From contig OX359193.1 in assembly GCA_947172415.1 (NCBI GenBank), positions 3,218,501 to 3,282,500 on the forward strand: a DNA stretch of 64,000 nucleotides, written 5' to 3'. The notes beneath the pieces are model-generated. The model searched no databases and was not told where the DNA came from. It was given only the letters and a program-made list of their open reading frames with translations. Origin of the DNA: Chondrosia reniformis (Eukaryota; Porifera; Demospongiae; Chondrillida; Chondrillidae). Position numbers and translations under genes: made by a program. This document shows, piece after piece, positions 23,133 through 34,583 of the stretch; the stretch's first letter is position 1, and every line of letters begins with the position of its first letter.

Positions 23133-25048
23133 TTGTACGTACTAGTTCTATTTACTAGTTGTATGTACTAGGTGAATGTACTAGTTGTATGTACTAGTTA
23201 TATGTACTTGTTGTATGTACTAGTTGTATTTATATACTAGTTGTATATATGTTCTAGTTAGTAGTTGTATGTACTAGTTATATGTACTTGTTTTATGTAC
23301 TAGTCATATGTACAATATAGTTGTATATACTAATGTTTTGTAGTTAAATTGACTAGTTGTATGCACTAGTTGTGTAATTGTTGTATGTACTAGTTGTATG
23401 TAATAATTGTATGTACTAGTTCTATGTGTTAGTTTTTTGTACTAGTCGTGTTAAATTGATGTATGTACTTGCTATATGTACTAGTTGTATATACTAGCTG
23501 TATATACTAGTTATATGTACCAGTTGTATATACTAGTCCTATGTTCTAGTTGAATGTAATAGTTGTATGTACTAGTTGTATGAAAGATAAGTTTATTGGA
23601 GCTATCAGCAACAAAATTGAGCTAGATTGAACGTTTCGACCCGTAGGTCTTCATCAGCAGTAAGTACTAGTTGTATGTACTAGTAGCTAGATATATCTAC
23701 TGGTTGTATGTACTACTTCTATGTACTAGTTGTGTGTACGAGGTGTATATACTAGTTGTATGTACTAGTTATATAAACGTGCTGTATAAACTAGTTGTAT
23801 GTACTAGTTGTATATATGTTCTAGTTATTAGTTGTATGTATTAGTTATATGTACTAGCTTTATTTACTAGCCGTATTTACTAGTTGTATGCACTAATTGT
23901 ATGTACTGACAGTATGTACTAGTGAGTAATTGCATGTACTAGTTATATGTACTCGTTGTATGTACTAGTTGTATGTCCTAGGTGTATGTAATACTAAGAA
24001 TCGGTTTTCACTAGTTGTATGTAATAGTTGTATGGACTAGTTGTATGTAATAGTTGTATGGACTAGTTGTATGTAGTTATATGTACTCGTTGTAAGTACA
24101 AGTTGTGTGTAATTGTTGTAACTACTAGTTATATGTTCTAGTTGTATGTACTTTTTGTATGTAGTAGTAACAATCTGGATTTACTAGTTGTATGTACTAG
24201 TTGCATATAGTTATATGGACTAGTTGTATGTATTAGTTGTGTGTATTTTTTGTATGTACTTGTTGTATGTACTAGTTGTGTGTAATTGTTGTGTGTACTA
24301 GTTATATGTACCAATTGTATGGACTAGTTATATGCATTATATAGTTGTACGTACTATTTGTGTAATTGTTGTAACTAATAGCTATATGTAATAGGTGTAT
24401 GGACTAAGAGTATGTATTAGTTGTAGGTACTAGTAAGTATATAGTTGCATGTACTCGTTGTATTTACTAGGCGTATGTTCTACTAACAATCTTTATTTAC
24501 TAATTGTATGTACTAGTTGTATATCCTAGTTTTATGTAGTTATATGTACTAGTTGAATGTACTAGTTGTGTGTAATTGTTATATGTACTAGTTGTATTTA
24601 CTTGTTGTGTGTACTAGGAACTAGTTGTATGTACTAGTTGTATGTACTAGTTGTATGTACTAGTTTTATGTACTAGTTGTATGTACTAGTTGTATTTACT
24701 AGTTGTATGTACTTGTTGTTTGAACTAGTTGTATGTAGTTATATATAATACATTTATGTACTAGTTTTGTTAAAGTTGTGTATGTACATGTTATATTTAC
24801 TAGTTGTAGATACTAAGTGTATGTACTAGTACCTAGATATATGTACTAGTTGTATATAATAGTTCTATGTACTAATTGAATGTACTAGTTTTATGAACTA
24901 GTTGTATGTATTTGTTATTTGTACTTGTTGTATGTACTAGCTGTATGTACCAGTTGTATATATGTTCTACTTAGTAGCTGTATGTACTAGTAATATGTAC
25001 TAGTTGTATGTACTAGTTGTATGTACTAGGTTTATATACTAGTAACAA
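23133..25048 (+). repeat. 13-bp minisatellite array, tract 4
   Basis: Satellite. The first 650 bases are a diverged paralogue of the satellite half of the 859-bp unit, interrupted by the 82-bp insert at 23583. No gene is seen. Confidence 0.9.
23583..23664 (-). mobile_element. 82-bp insert with a hammerhead-ribozyme-like core
   Basis: Against the paralogous empty sites in the 859-bp units (about 17813 and 18672), this is a clean 82-bp insertion flanked by 13-bp direct repeats of TACTAGTTGTATG. On the minus strand it reads CTGATGA, a four-base-pair stem GACC/GGTC closed by TACG, then GAAAC (23629-23657). This matches the catalytic core and stem II of hammerhead ribozymes such as those of Penelope-like elements and retrozymes. 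Stem III and a cleavage site could not be confirmed by eye. The 13-bp duplication equals one satellite unit, so its true length is ambiguous. Confidence 0.6.
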
Positions 25049-25678
25049 CACAGTGAAGCATTAGCTATATATGCACGAATCATGCAACACCCTTGCTTGT
25101 AGTATTCATGCATAGCTAATGCTTAACTGTGTAACATCCCTTCCTTCTTTCTATGCTTTTTGTGCCATCCCTACATCTTTACTATTTTTTAGAAAATGTT
25201 TATTGTTCTCTAGTTTCTGTACTTTTTATGGAGCATAAGTTAGGAAATCGTTGTAATTTAAACCACTTTGGTCTTCAACTGATTATGACGTCATTAAAAT
25301 GGCAAATTTATTGAGGTCTTGACTCTTGAACCATGAAAACTGTCATACTCAATAATAGCATTATCGCTCTCGCTTCTACAAAAGAATACAGCTCGGAAGT
25401 ATTAGAGTAATTTCGATCAAGAAGTAGTCCAAAGACTTATTTGGTTTTTTAGTTACAGCGGGCGAAGAAAATGAAGAAGAAGATGAAGAAGAAGAAAACG
25501 CATTAGCATTGAAGCATGAAGCATTAGCTATGCATGAATCCTACAAGCTAAGATGTTGTATGATTTATGCATATATAGCTACTTCTTCACTGTGTAACAT
25601 CCTTTTCTTGTTTCTATGCATTTTGTGCCATCCTTACATCTTCACTATTTTTGGAGAAAATTTTTATTGTTCTCTTAG
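25049..25678. mobile_element. Element with two about 165-bp direct repeats carrying hairpins with oppositely oriented loops
   Basis: The left repeat (about 25049-25212) and right repeat (about 25515-25678) share a direct tail (TAACATCC...TTTTGTGCCATCC...TTATTGTTCTCT). Each begins with a hairpin. In the left one, arms 25049-25068 and 25112-25131 pair at 19 of 20 positions. The 43-base loop (25069-25111) matches the right loop (25532-25574) only as its reverse complement, 36 of 43. Between the repeats is about 300 bp of unique AT-rich sequence ending in a GAA-rich run. No coding domain is seen. The arrangement recalls a TRIM or other terminal-repeat element; its class is unknown. Confidence 0.65.
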
Positions 25679-26160
25679 TTACTGGTTGTATGTAATAGCT
25701 GTATGTGCTAGTTCTATGTACTAGTTCTATGCACTAGATTTATGAAATAGCTGTATTTACTAGTTTTATATACTAGTCGTAAGTAGTAGTTGTTTGAACT
25801 AGTTGTATGTAGTTATATGTACTACAGGTATGTAATAGTTTTGTGTAATTTTTGTATGTACTATTAATATTTACTAGTTGTAGTTACTAATTGTATGGAC
25901 TAGTTTTATGTACCAGTTGTATGTACTTGTTGTATGTACTAGTTTTATGTACTAGTTATATGTACTTGCTGAATGCACTAGTTGTATGTCCTAGTTGTAT
26001 ATATGTTCTAGTTAGCAGTTGTATGTACTAGTTATGTGTACTAGATGATGGTACTAACTGTATGTACTAGATGTATGTACTAGTTGTACGTCCTAGTAAC
26101 AATCTGTATTTACTAGTTGTATGTTCTAGTTGTATGTAGTTATATGTACTAGTTGTATGA
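25679..26160 (+). repeat. 13-bp minisatellite array, tract 5
   Basis: Satellite only. It ends in TTGTATGAATAAT, similar to the flank of the SINE-like copy at 29541. Confidence 0.9.
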
Positions 26161-26232
26161 ATAATTGATGTGATAATCAAACCACAAGTAATTATAAATC
26201 AAGCATCATAAGGAGGGAAAAACACAAAAGAA

Positions 26233-26304
26233 ACAATTGCTGGGAATTGAACCAAGGACAGCTGGTTATGACCACCAGTTGCTCTGCCACTGAGCTACAA
26301 CTGC
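26233..26304 (-). pseudogene. tRNA-like sequence in the SINE-like repeat (inner copy)
   Basis: The minus strand folds as a cloverleaf: acceptor GCAGTTG with CAATTGT, D stem GCTC/GAGC, anticodon stem CTGGT/ACCAG and a T arm with GGTTCAATT. An A box (TAGCTCAGTGGCAGAG) and a B box are present. Position 33 is G rather than T, and one extra base precedes the anticodon stem, so it is not a normal tRNA gene. Confidence 0.7.
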
Positions 26305-26570
26305 CACAGCAATGCCCCCCATGCTCTCCCTCTTAAGCTAACTACAAGTAATAATTGGTGTACATTCTTAATCAGTGGTGATTCTCTTCATCCGTAGAAG
26401 CTGATAATCAAAGCCCAGCCCATTTCCAGTGCGAGGGACCATCTAACCCATGGGTCGCTGGCCACCATCAACCACAGGAGAGCTGGGTAAATCTATGAAA
26501 AATCGATGTGATAATCACACCACAAGTAATAATCAATCAAACATCATAAAGAGGGAAAAACACGAAAGAA

Positions 26571-26642
26571 GCAATAGCTGGGAATGGAACCCAGGGCAGC
26601 TGGTGATGACCACCAGTTGCTCTGCCACTGAGCTACAACTGC
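26571..26642 (-). pseudogene. tRNA-like sequence in the SINE-like repeat (outer copy)
   Basis: Same fold. The T arm CTGGG-TTCCATT-CCCAG is perfectly paired here. The anticodon stem is slightly damaged (GGTGGTCATCACC). Confidence 0.68.
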
Positions 26643-26649
26643 CACAGCA

Positions 26650-29540
26650 GTATGTACTAGTTGTGTGTAATTGCTGCATGTACTAGTTATAAGTACTAGT
26701 TCTTTGTACTAATTGTATTTACAGGTTCTATGTGCTAGTCAGTAATTGCATGTACTAGTTATATCTACTAGTTGCATGTACTAGTTGTATGTACTAGGTG
26801 TAAGTACTAGTAACAATGTGTATTTAGTAGTTGCATGTACTAGTTATGTGTACTAGTTGTATGCACTAGTTGCATGTACTAGTAACAATCTGTATTGAGT
26901 AGTTGTATGTATTAGTTGTATGTAGTTATATGTACTAGTTGTATGAACCAGTTGTGTGTAATTGTTATATGTACTCATTATATGTACTAGTTCTATGTAC
27001 TAATTTTATGTACCACCTGTATGTACTAGCTGTATCTACTAGTCGTAAGTAGTAGCTGTTTGAACTAGTTGTATGTAGTTAAATGTACTACTCATATGTA
27101 CAAGTTTTGTGTAATGTTTGTATGTACTAGTTATATTTACTAGTTGTAGTTACTAATTGTATTTACTAGTTGTATCTACTAGTTGTATGCACTCGTAAAA
27201 AGATGTATGTACCAGTTGAATGTACTAGTTTTATGTACTAGATACTTGTTGTATATACTGGTTGTATGTACTAATTGTATATACTAATTGTGTGTAATTG
27301 TTGTATGAACTATTTTATTTACTGGTTGTAGTTACTAGTTGTATGTACTAGTTTTATGTAGTAGTAACTAGTTGTATGTATTACTTGTATGTACTAGTTG
27401 TATGTACTTGTTGTATGGACTAGTTGAATGTAATAGTTGTGTGTACTAGTTGTGTGTAATTCTTCTATGTACTAGTTATATGTACAATTGTATGTCCTAA
27501 TTGTATGCACTAGTTGTAAATACTCTTAAGTAGTTGCAGGTACTAGTTGAAAGTACTAGTTCTATGTACTAGTTGTATGTACTAGGTGTATGTACTTGTA
27601 ACAATCTGTATTTACTAATTGTATAGACTAGTTGCATGTAGTTATATGTACGAGTTGTATGCACTAGGTGAATATACTAGTAACAATCTGTATTTACTAA
27701 TTGTATGGACTAGTGTATGTAGTTATATGTACGAGTTGTATGTACTAGTTGTGTGTAATTGTTGTATGAACAAGGTATATTTACTAGTTGTAAGTACTAA
27801 TTGTATTTACTAATAGTATGACCTAGTAAGTTGTTGCATGTGCTAGTTTTATGTACTAGTTCTATGTACTAATTTTATGTACTAGCTGTATGTAGTAGTT
27901 GTATATACTAGTTGTAAGTAGTAGTTGTTTGAACTAGTTGTATGCAGTTATATGGACTACTCGTATGTAAAAGTTGTGTATAATGTTTGTATGTATATAT
28001 TAGTTATATTTACTAATTGTAGTTACTAAATGTATGTAATAGTTGTATCTACTAGTTGTATATTCTCGTAACTAGATGTATGTACTAGTTGCATGTAGTA
28101 GTTTTATGTACTAGTTATTAGAACTGGTTGTCTGTAGTTATATTTACTACATGTTTGTATTAGTTGTGTGAAATTTGTGTATGCACTAGTTATATGTCCT
28201 AGTTGTATGTACTAATTGTATGTACTAGTTGTATGTACTATTAAGTAGTTGCATGTACTAGTTATATGTACTAATTGTATGTACTAGCTGTATGTTCTAG
28301 GTGTAAGTACTCGTAACAATATTTATTTACTAGCTCCTTGTACGAGTTGTATATTCTAGTATCAATCTGTATTCAGCAGTTGCATGTACTAGTTATTTGT
28401 TCTAGTTGTTTGAACTAGTTGTATGTACAAGATGTATGTAATAGTAACAATCTGTATTTACTAATTGTATGTACTAGTCGAATGTAATTATTTGTACTAG
28501 TTGTATGTACTAGTAGTGTGTAATTGTTGTATGAACTAGTTATCTATACTAGTTGTATGTAATAATTGTATGTACTAGTTTAATGTACTAGTAAGTAGTT
28601 GCATGTACTAGTTATTTGTATTAGTTTTTTGTACTTGTTGAATTTACTAGGTGTATGTTCTAGTAACAATCAGTATTAACTAGTTGTATGTACTAGTCCT
28701 ATGAACTAATTGTATGTAGTAATATGTACTAGTTGTGTGTAATTGTTGTATGTACTAGTTATATGTATTAGTTGTGTGTAATTGTTGTATGTACTAGTTA
28801 TATGTATTGGTTGTGTGTACTAATTATATTAATAGTTGTATATTCTAGTAAGTAGTTGTATGTACTAGTTGTATGTACTAGTGAGTAGTTGTATGTACTA
28901 GTTGTATGTACTAGTGAGTAGTTGTATGTACTGGTTGTATGTACTAGTTATATGTACTAGTCGTAAGCAGTAGTTGTTTGAACTAGTTGTATGTGGTTAT
29001 ATGTACCACTGGTTTGTAATAGTTGTGTGTAATTTTTGTATGTACTAGTTATATTTACTAGTTGTAGTTACTAGTTGTATGTACTAGTTGTATGTACTGG
29101 TTGTATGCACTAGTAACTAGATATATGTACTACTTCTATGTACTATAGTTCTATGTACTAGTTGTATGTAATAATTGTATGTACTAGTTGTATGAACTAG
29201 TTATATGTTTGTTCTAGTTGAATGTACTAGATGTATATATGTTCTAGTTAGTAGTTGTATGTACTAGTTATATCTACTAGTTGTGCGTACTAGCTGTATG
29301 TACTAGTTGTATGTACTAATTGTATTTACTAGTTGTATGTACTAGTAAGTAGTTGTATGTACTAGTTGTATGTACTGGTTGTGTGTACTAGTTGTGTGTA
29401 ATTTTTGTATTTACTAGTTATATATACTAGTTGTAATCACTAGTTGTATATACTAGTTGTATGTACTTGTTGTATGTACTGGCTGAATGTACTAGATGTA
29501 TATATGTTCTAGTTAGTAGTTGTATGTACTAGTTATATGA
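26650..29540 (+). repeat. 13-bp minisatellite array, tract 6
   Basis: Satellite. A roughly 45-bp block ending GTACTAGTGAGTAG is repeated at about 28860-28930. A block around 28660 (AATCAGTATTAACTAG) recurs at about 30530, 36410 and 37255. No gene is seen. Confidence 0.92.
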
Positions 29541-29886
29541 ATAATCGATGTGATAATCAAACCACAAGTAATAATCAATGAAACATCATAAAGAGGGAAA
29601 AACACGAAAGAAGCAATTGCTGGGATTGAACCCAGGACAGCTGGTTATGACCACCAGTTGCTCTGCCACTGAGCTACAACTGCCACAGCAATGCCTCTCC
29701 CATGTTCTCCCTCTTAAACTAACTACAACAAATAATCAGTGTACATTCTTAATTAGTGGTGATTCACTTCATCAGACAAGCTGATAATCAAGACCCAGCC
29801 CATTTCCAGTGGGAGGGGCCATCTTAACCAATGGGTCGCTGGCCACCATCAACCACAGGAGAGCTGGGTAAATCTATGAAAAATCA
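29541..29886 (-). mobile_element. tRNA-derived SINE-like repeat, single unit
   Basis: On the minus strand: head (from CATAGATTTACCC), tRNA-like part (29613-29683), then tail ending GATTATCACATCGATT. The left flank matches that of the copy at 26161. A second, independent insertion or a duplicated one cannot be told apart. Confidence 0.78.
29613..29683 (-). pseudogene. tRNA-like sequence in the SINE-like repeat
   Basis: GCAGTTG pairs with CAATTGC (one G-T pair). D stem and anticodon stem are intact. The T loop has lost one base (CTGGG-TTCAAT-CCCAG). As in the other copies, base 33 is G. Confidence 0.7.
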
Positions 29887-32800
29887 GATATAAGTACTAG
29901 TTATATGTGCTAGTACTATGGACTAGTTGTATGTAATAGTTGTATGTACTAGTTTTATGTACTAGTTATTTGTACTTGTTGTATGTACTGGTTGAATGTA
30001 CTAGATGTATATATGTTCTAGTTAGTAGTTGTATGTACTAGTTATATGTACTAGTTGTATGTACTAGCTGTTTGTACTAGTTGTATGTACTAATTGTATG
30101 TACTAGTAACAATCTGTATTCACTAGTTGCATGTATTAGTTGTATGTACTAGGTGTATAGTCTAGTAACAATCTGTGTTTACTAGTTGTTTGTACTAGTT
30201 GTATGTGCTAGCTGTATGTAGTTATATATACTAGTTGTATGTACTAATTATGTCTAATTGTTGTATGAACTAGTTATATGTAAACGTTGTATGTACTATT
30301 TGTATGTACTAGTTGTATGTACTATTAAATAGTTGCATGTACTAGTTATATGTACTGGTTGTATGTTCTAGCTGTATGTACTAGGTGTAAGTACTAGTAA
30401 CATTCTGTATTTACTACCTCTTTGTACTAGTTGTATGTTCTAATATCAATCTGTAATTAGTAGTTGCATTTATTAGTTATTTGTACTAGTTTTTTGTACT
30501 TGTTGTATTTACTAGGTGTATGTTCTAGTAACTATCAGTATTAACTAGTTGTGTGTACTAGTCCTATGAACTAGTTGTATGTAGTTATATGTACTAGATG
30601 TATGTACTAGTTGTATGTAGTTATATGTACTAGTTCTATATACTAGTTGTATGTACTGGTAAATAGTTGTATGTATTAGTTGTTTGTACTAGTTCTATGT
30701 GATAGTTTTATGTACTAGCTGTATGTACTAGTTGTATTTACTATTTGTAGTTACTAGTTGTATGTACTAGTTGTATGTACTAGGAACTAGATAAATGTAC
30801 TAGTTCTATGTACTAGTTCTATGTACTAGTTGTATATACTAGTTGTATGTACTAGGTATATGTAATAGTTATATGTCCTTGTTGAATGTACTAGTTGTTT
30901 ATAGGTTCTAGTTAGTAGTTGTATATACTAGTTATATGTACTAGTTGTAAGTACTAGCTGCATGTACTAGTTGTATTCACTAATTGCATGTACTAGTTAC
31001 ATGTGCTAGTTGTATGTAGTAATTGTATGTAGTAAATGTATGTACTAGTACCAAACTGTATTTATTAGTTGTGTGTAATAGTTGTATGTTATTATATACA
31101 CGAGTTGGATGTACTAGTTGTGTCTAATTGTTGGGTGAACTAGTTATATGTAAAAGTTGGATGTACTAATTGTTTGTACTAGTTGTATGTACAAGTAAGT
31201 AGTTGCATGTACTAGTTATATGTAATAATTGTATGTACCGGTTGTATGAACTAGGTGTGTGTACTAGTAACAATATGTATTTACTAGCTCTTTGTACTAA
31301 TTGTATGTTCTAGTATCAATCTGTATTTAGTAGTTGCATGTTCTAGTTATATGTACTAGTTGTATGTACTAGTAACAATCTGTTTTGGTTAATTGAATGT
31401 ACTAGTTGCACGTAGTTATATGTACTAGTTGTATTTACTAGTTGTGTGTAACTGTTGTATGTACTAGTTATATGTATTAGTTGTGTGTACTAATTACATG
31501 TAATAGTTGTATGTTCTAGTAAGTAGTTGTATGTACTAGTTGTATGTACTAGTGAGTAGTTGTAGTTACTAGTTGTATGTACTAGTTGTATGTACTGGTT
31601 GTATGCACTAATAACTAAATATATGTACTACTTCTATGTACTAGTTCTATGTACTAGTTGTATGTAATAGTTGTATGAACTAGTTGTATGTACTAGTTGT
31701 ATGTACTGGTTGTATGTTCTAGCTGTATGTACTAGTTGTATGTACTAGTAACTAAATATATGTACTAGTTTTATGTACTAGTTGTATGTACTAGGTTTAA
31801 GTACCCGAAACAATATGTATTTACTAACTCTATGTACTAGTTATATGTTCTAGTATCAATCTGTATTTAGTAGTCGTATATACTAGTTATATGTACTAGT
31901 TGTATGTTCTAATTGTATGTACTAGTTGTTTGAACTAGTTGTATGGAGTTATATGTACTACTTATATGTAGTAGTTGTGTGAAATTTGTGTATGTACTAG
32001 TTATATTTACTAGTTGTAGTTACTAGTTGTAGTTACTAGTTGTACGTACAAGTTGTTTGTTCTAGTTGTATGTACTAGAACAAGATATATGTACTAGTTC
32101 TATGTACTAGTTCTATGTACTTGTTGTATGTTCTACTTGTGTGTACCAGTTGTATGTACTATTTATATGTACTTGTTTTATTTACTAGTTGTATTTACTA
32201 GTTGTATATATGTTCTAGTTAGTTGTTGTATGTACTAGTTATATGTCCTAGTTGTATGTACTAGCTGTATGTACTAGTTTTATGTTCTAATTGTATATAC
32301 TAGTAACAATCTGTATTCACTAGTTGCATGTACTAGTTGTATGTACTAGTTGTATTTACTAGTTGTATGTAGTAGGTGTATATACTAGTAACAATCTGTA
32401 TTCACTAGTTGCATGTACTAGTTGTATGTACTAGTTGTATTTACTAGTTGTATGTAGTAGGTGTATGTACTAGTAACAATCTGTATTTATTAGCTCTTTG
32501 TACTAGTGGTATATTCTAGTATAAAACTGTATTTAGTAGTTGCATGTATTAGTTATATGTACTAGTTGTTTGAACTAGTTGTATGTACTAGTTGTATGTA
32601 CTAGTTATATCTACTAGTTGTAGTTACTAGTTGTATATACTAGTTGTATATCCTAGTTCTATGTACTAGTTGTATGTAATAGTTGTATGTTCCAGTTCTA
32701 AGTACTAGTTTTATGTACTTGATGTAGGTTCTAGTTGAATGTACTAGATGTATATATGTTCTAGTAGGTAGTTGTATGTACTAGTTATATGTACTAGTTG

Positions 32801-33471
32801 TATGTACTAGCTGCATGTACTAGTTGTATGTACTAGTACCTAGATATATGTAGTAATTCTATGTACTAGTTTTACGTATTAGTTGTATGTACTAGTTATA
32901 TGTACTAGTTATATGTACTAGTTGTATGTACTAGCTGTTTGTACTAGTTGTATGTACTAATTGTATGTACTAGTAACAATCTGTATTCACTAGTTGCATG
33001 TACTAGTTGTATGTACTAGTTGTATGTAGTAGGTGTAAGTACTAGTAACAATCTGTATTTACTAGCTCTTTGTACTAGTTGTATGTTCTTGTATCAAACT
33101 GTGTTTAGTAGTTGCATGTACTAGTTGTTTGTACTAGTTGTATGTACTAGTTGAATATACTAGTTGTATGTACTAGCTGTATGTACTAGTTGTATGTACT
33201 AGTTGTATGTACTATTTGTATGTACTAGTAACAATCTGTGTTTAATAATTCCATGTTATAGTTATATGTTCTTGTTGTATTTACTAGTTGTTTGTAATTT
33301 TGTATCTACTAGTTATATTTATTAGTTGTAGTTACTAGTTTTATGTACTAGTTTTTTGTACTATTTGTAGGTACTAGTATCTAGATGTATGTTTTAGTTG
33401 TAGTTACTAGTTTTATGTACTATTTATATGTACTAGTTATATATACTTGTTGTATGTACTAGCTGAATGTA
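29887..33471 (+). repeat. 13-bp minisatellite array, tract 7
   Basis: Satellite with local higher-order duplications. One example is an about 85-bp block containing CAATCTGTATTCACTAG at about 32308 and 32394, recurring at about 32980. No gene is seen. Confidence 0.92.
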
Positions 33472-33473
33472 CT

Positions 33474-34581
33474 CGCTAGTGGAACATGTCCACACTTCCG
33501 GAAATTTTTGATAAAAGTCGCTAACTAACACTCTTTTTAAAATTATTCTATTTTACTTTAGAAACATCATATCACTAAACAAATTATATAGAATTGAAGC
33601 GCTATTCTTCCTTAATATTTTGGCTACAAGAGCGTCACGATTGCAGGCTTAAAGGAGAACGTAAGCGGCCGTAAGTGATAGGTGCCAAATCCCCAAAAAT
33701 GTTTTATTAGATAGTGGAAAATACGAATATAGAATAAATGGTGACACCAATCTATGAAGGATAATGATATCTAAGGATGGTATGTATACTCCTTTTAAAT
33801 TCCCTTTAGTTTTTGAATTATAATTGAAAACCTATTTTCTTACCTTTATCAGGCGCCTCTAGTACTTAATATCTCAATTAAACAAGGGAATATTCCAGGA
33901 GTATACATACAACTTTTAGGCTGTTACTTACTGAAGAGATTGATGTCAAAAAATGGTTAGATATACAATTCTCCACTGTCTAATAATCGGTTCGTTTTCC
34001 ATTTGTCTCTTCTCCTTCGAGTAATGGTATTGTCACGTGATTGTCAGCCAAAATTAGTAGTATAGTTTAGTCATTATACAATGACGTCTTATGACATTGC
34101 ATATGCACCCAAATATTTGGTACAAACATTAGACTTCCGAAGTTTATATGTCAAGTAAGGCATCTCGGTAGCGATACAGTTTCTTTGATCGGAGTTTTTT
34201 GTTGTTGTAAGAGGTAAGTGGAAACCGTAAGCATATTGCATGTCTACTAATATATATGTAATTATCAATGGCGAAAATGTATGAGCAATTAACGAAGTAT
34301 AATCAAAAGAAAATAGAACGTTTCGGTCACGTAGGCCTTTATTGGCCTTCCTTTGTCGCTGGCCTTCCTCCACTATACTATATAAATTGCTCATAAGTTT
34401 TCACAATTGATAATTTAACATGGTAATGACTAGTGATGACTCGTGACATTTCAGTGGCTGGTGCTCCGCTTCACGCGCAGGTCACATGCTAGAGACACAT
34501 CCGCCTGGGATGTGACACCTCTGAAAGCGCTAATATGGCAATTTACAAAAATCGGAAATTTGTAGACATGTTACACATGCG
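33474..34581 (+). mobile_element. 1.1-kb terminal-inverted-repeat element with 2-bp target duplication (copy 1)
   Basis: The ends are CGCTAGTGGAACATGTCCAC and, as reverse complement, CGCATGTGTAACATGTCTAC, imperfect inverted repeats of about 35-40 bp. CT flanks both ends (33472-33473 and 34582-34583). A 101-codon frame on the minus strand (34089-34394) has no recognisable domain, and the second copy does not obviously keep it. The segment 34316-34337 resembles part of the hammerhead-like insert at 23629. The superfamily is not identified. Confidence 0.8.
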
Positions 34582-34583
34582 CT

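Larger units (their letters stand above)
26161..26649 (-). mobile_element. tRNA-derived SINE-like repeat, partial tandem dimer
   Basis: Read on the minus strand the order is tRNA-like, tail, head, tRNA-like, tail, with the two tRNA-like parts 338 bp apart. The tail ends GATTATCACATC. The head contains CATAGATTTACCC and CCACTGG-type blocks that also precede the single tRNA-like part at 29613. Frames across it are short and not conserved. Confidence 0.78.

Noticed and set aside
25509..25724. 71-codon frame at the right direct repeat of the 25-kb element
   Set aside because: Hydrophobic by composition, runs into satellite and has no counterpart in the left repeat.
26450..26686. 78-codon frame across the SINE-like repeat
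   Set aside because: Runs through a tRNA-like sequence into satellite; not conserved in the other copy.
29613..29683. Functional tRNA gene
   Set aside because: Base 33 is G, an extra base precedes the anticodon stem and the T loop is short. It repeats with a SINE body.
34089..34394. 101-codon minus-strand frame in the 33.5-kb inverted-repeat element
   Set aside because: The second copy of the element does not seem to preserve it, and no domain is recognisable.
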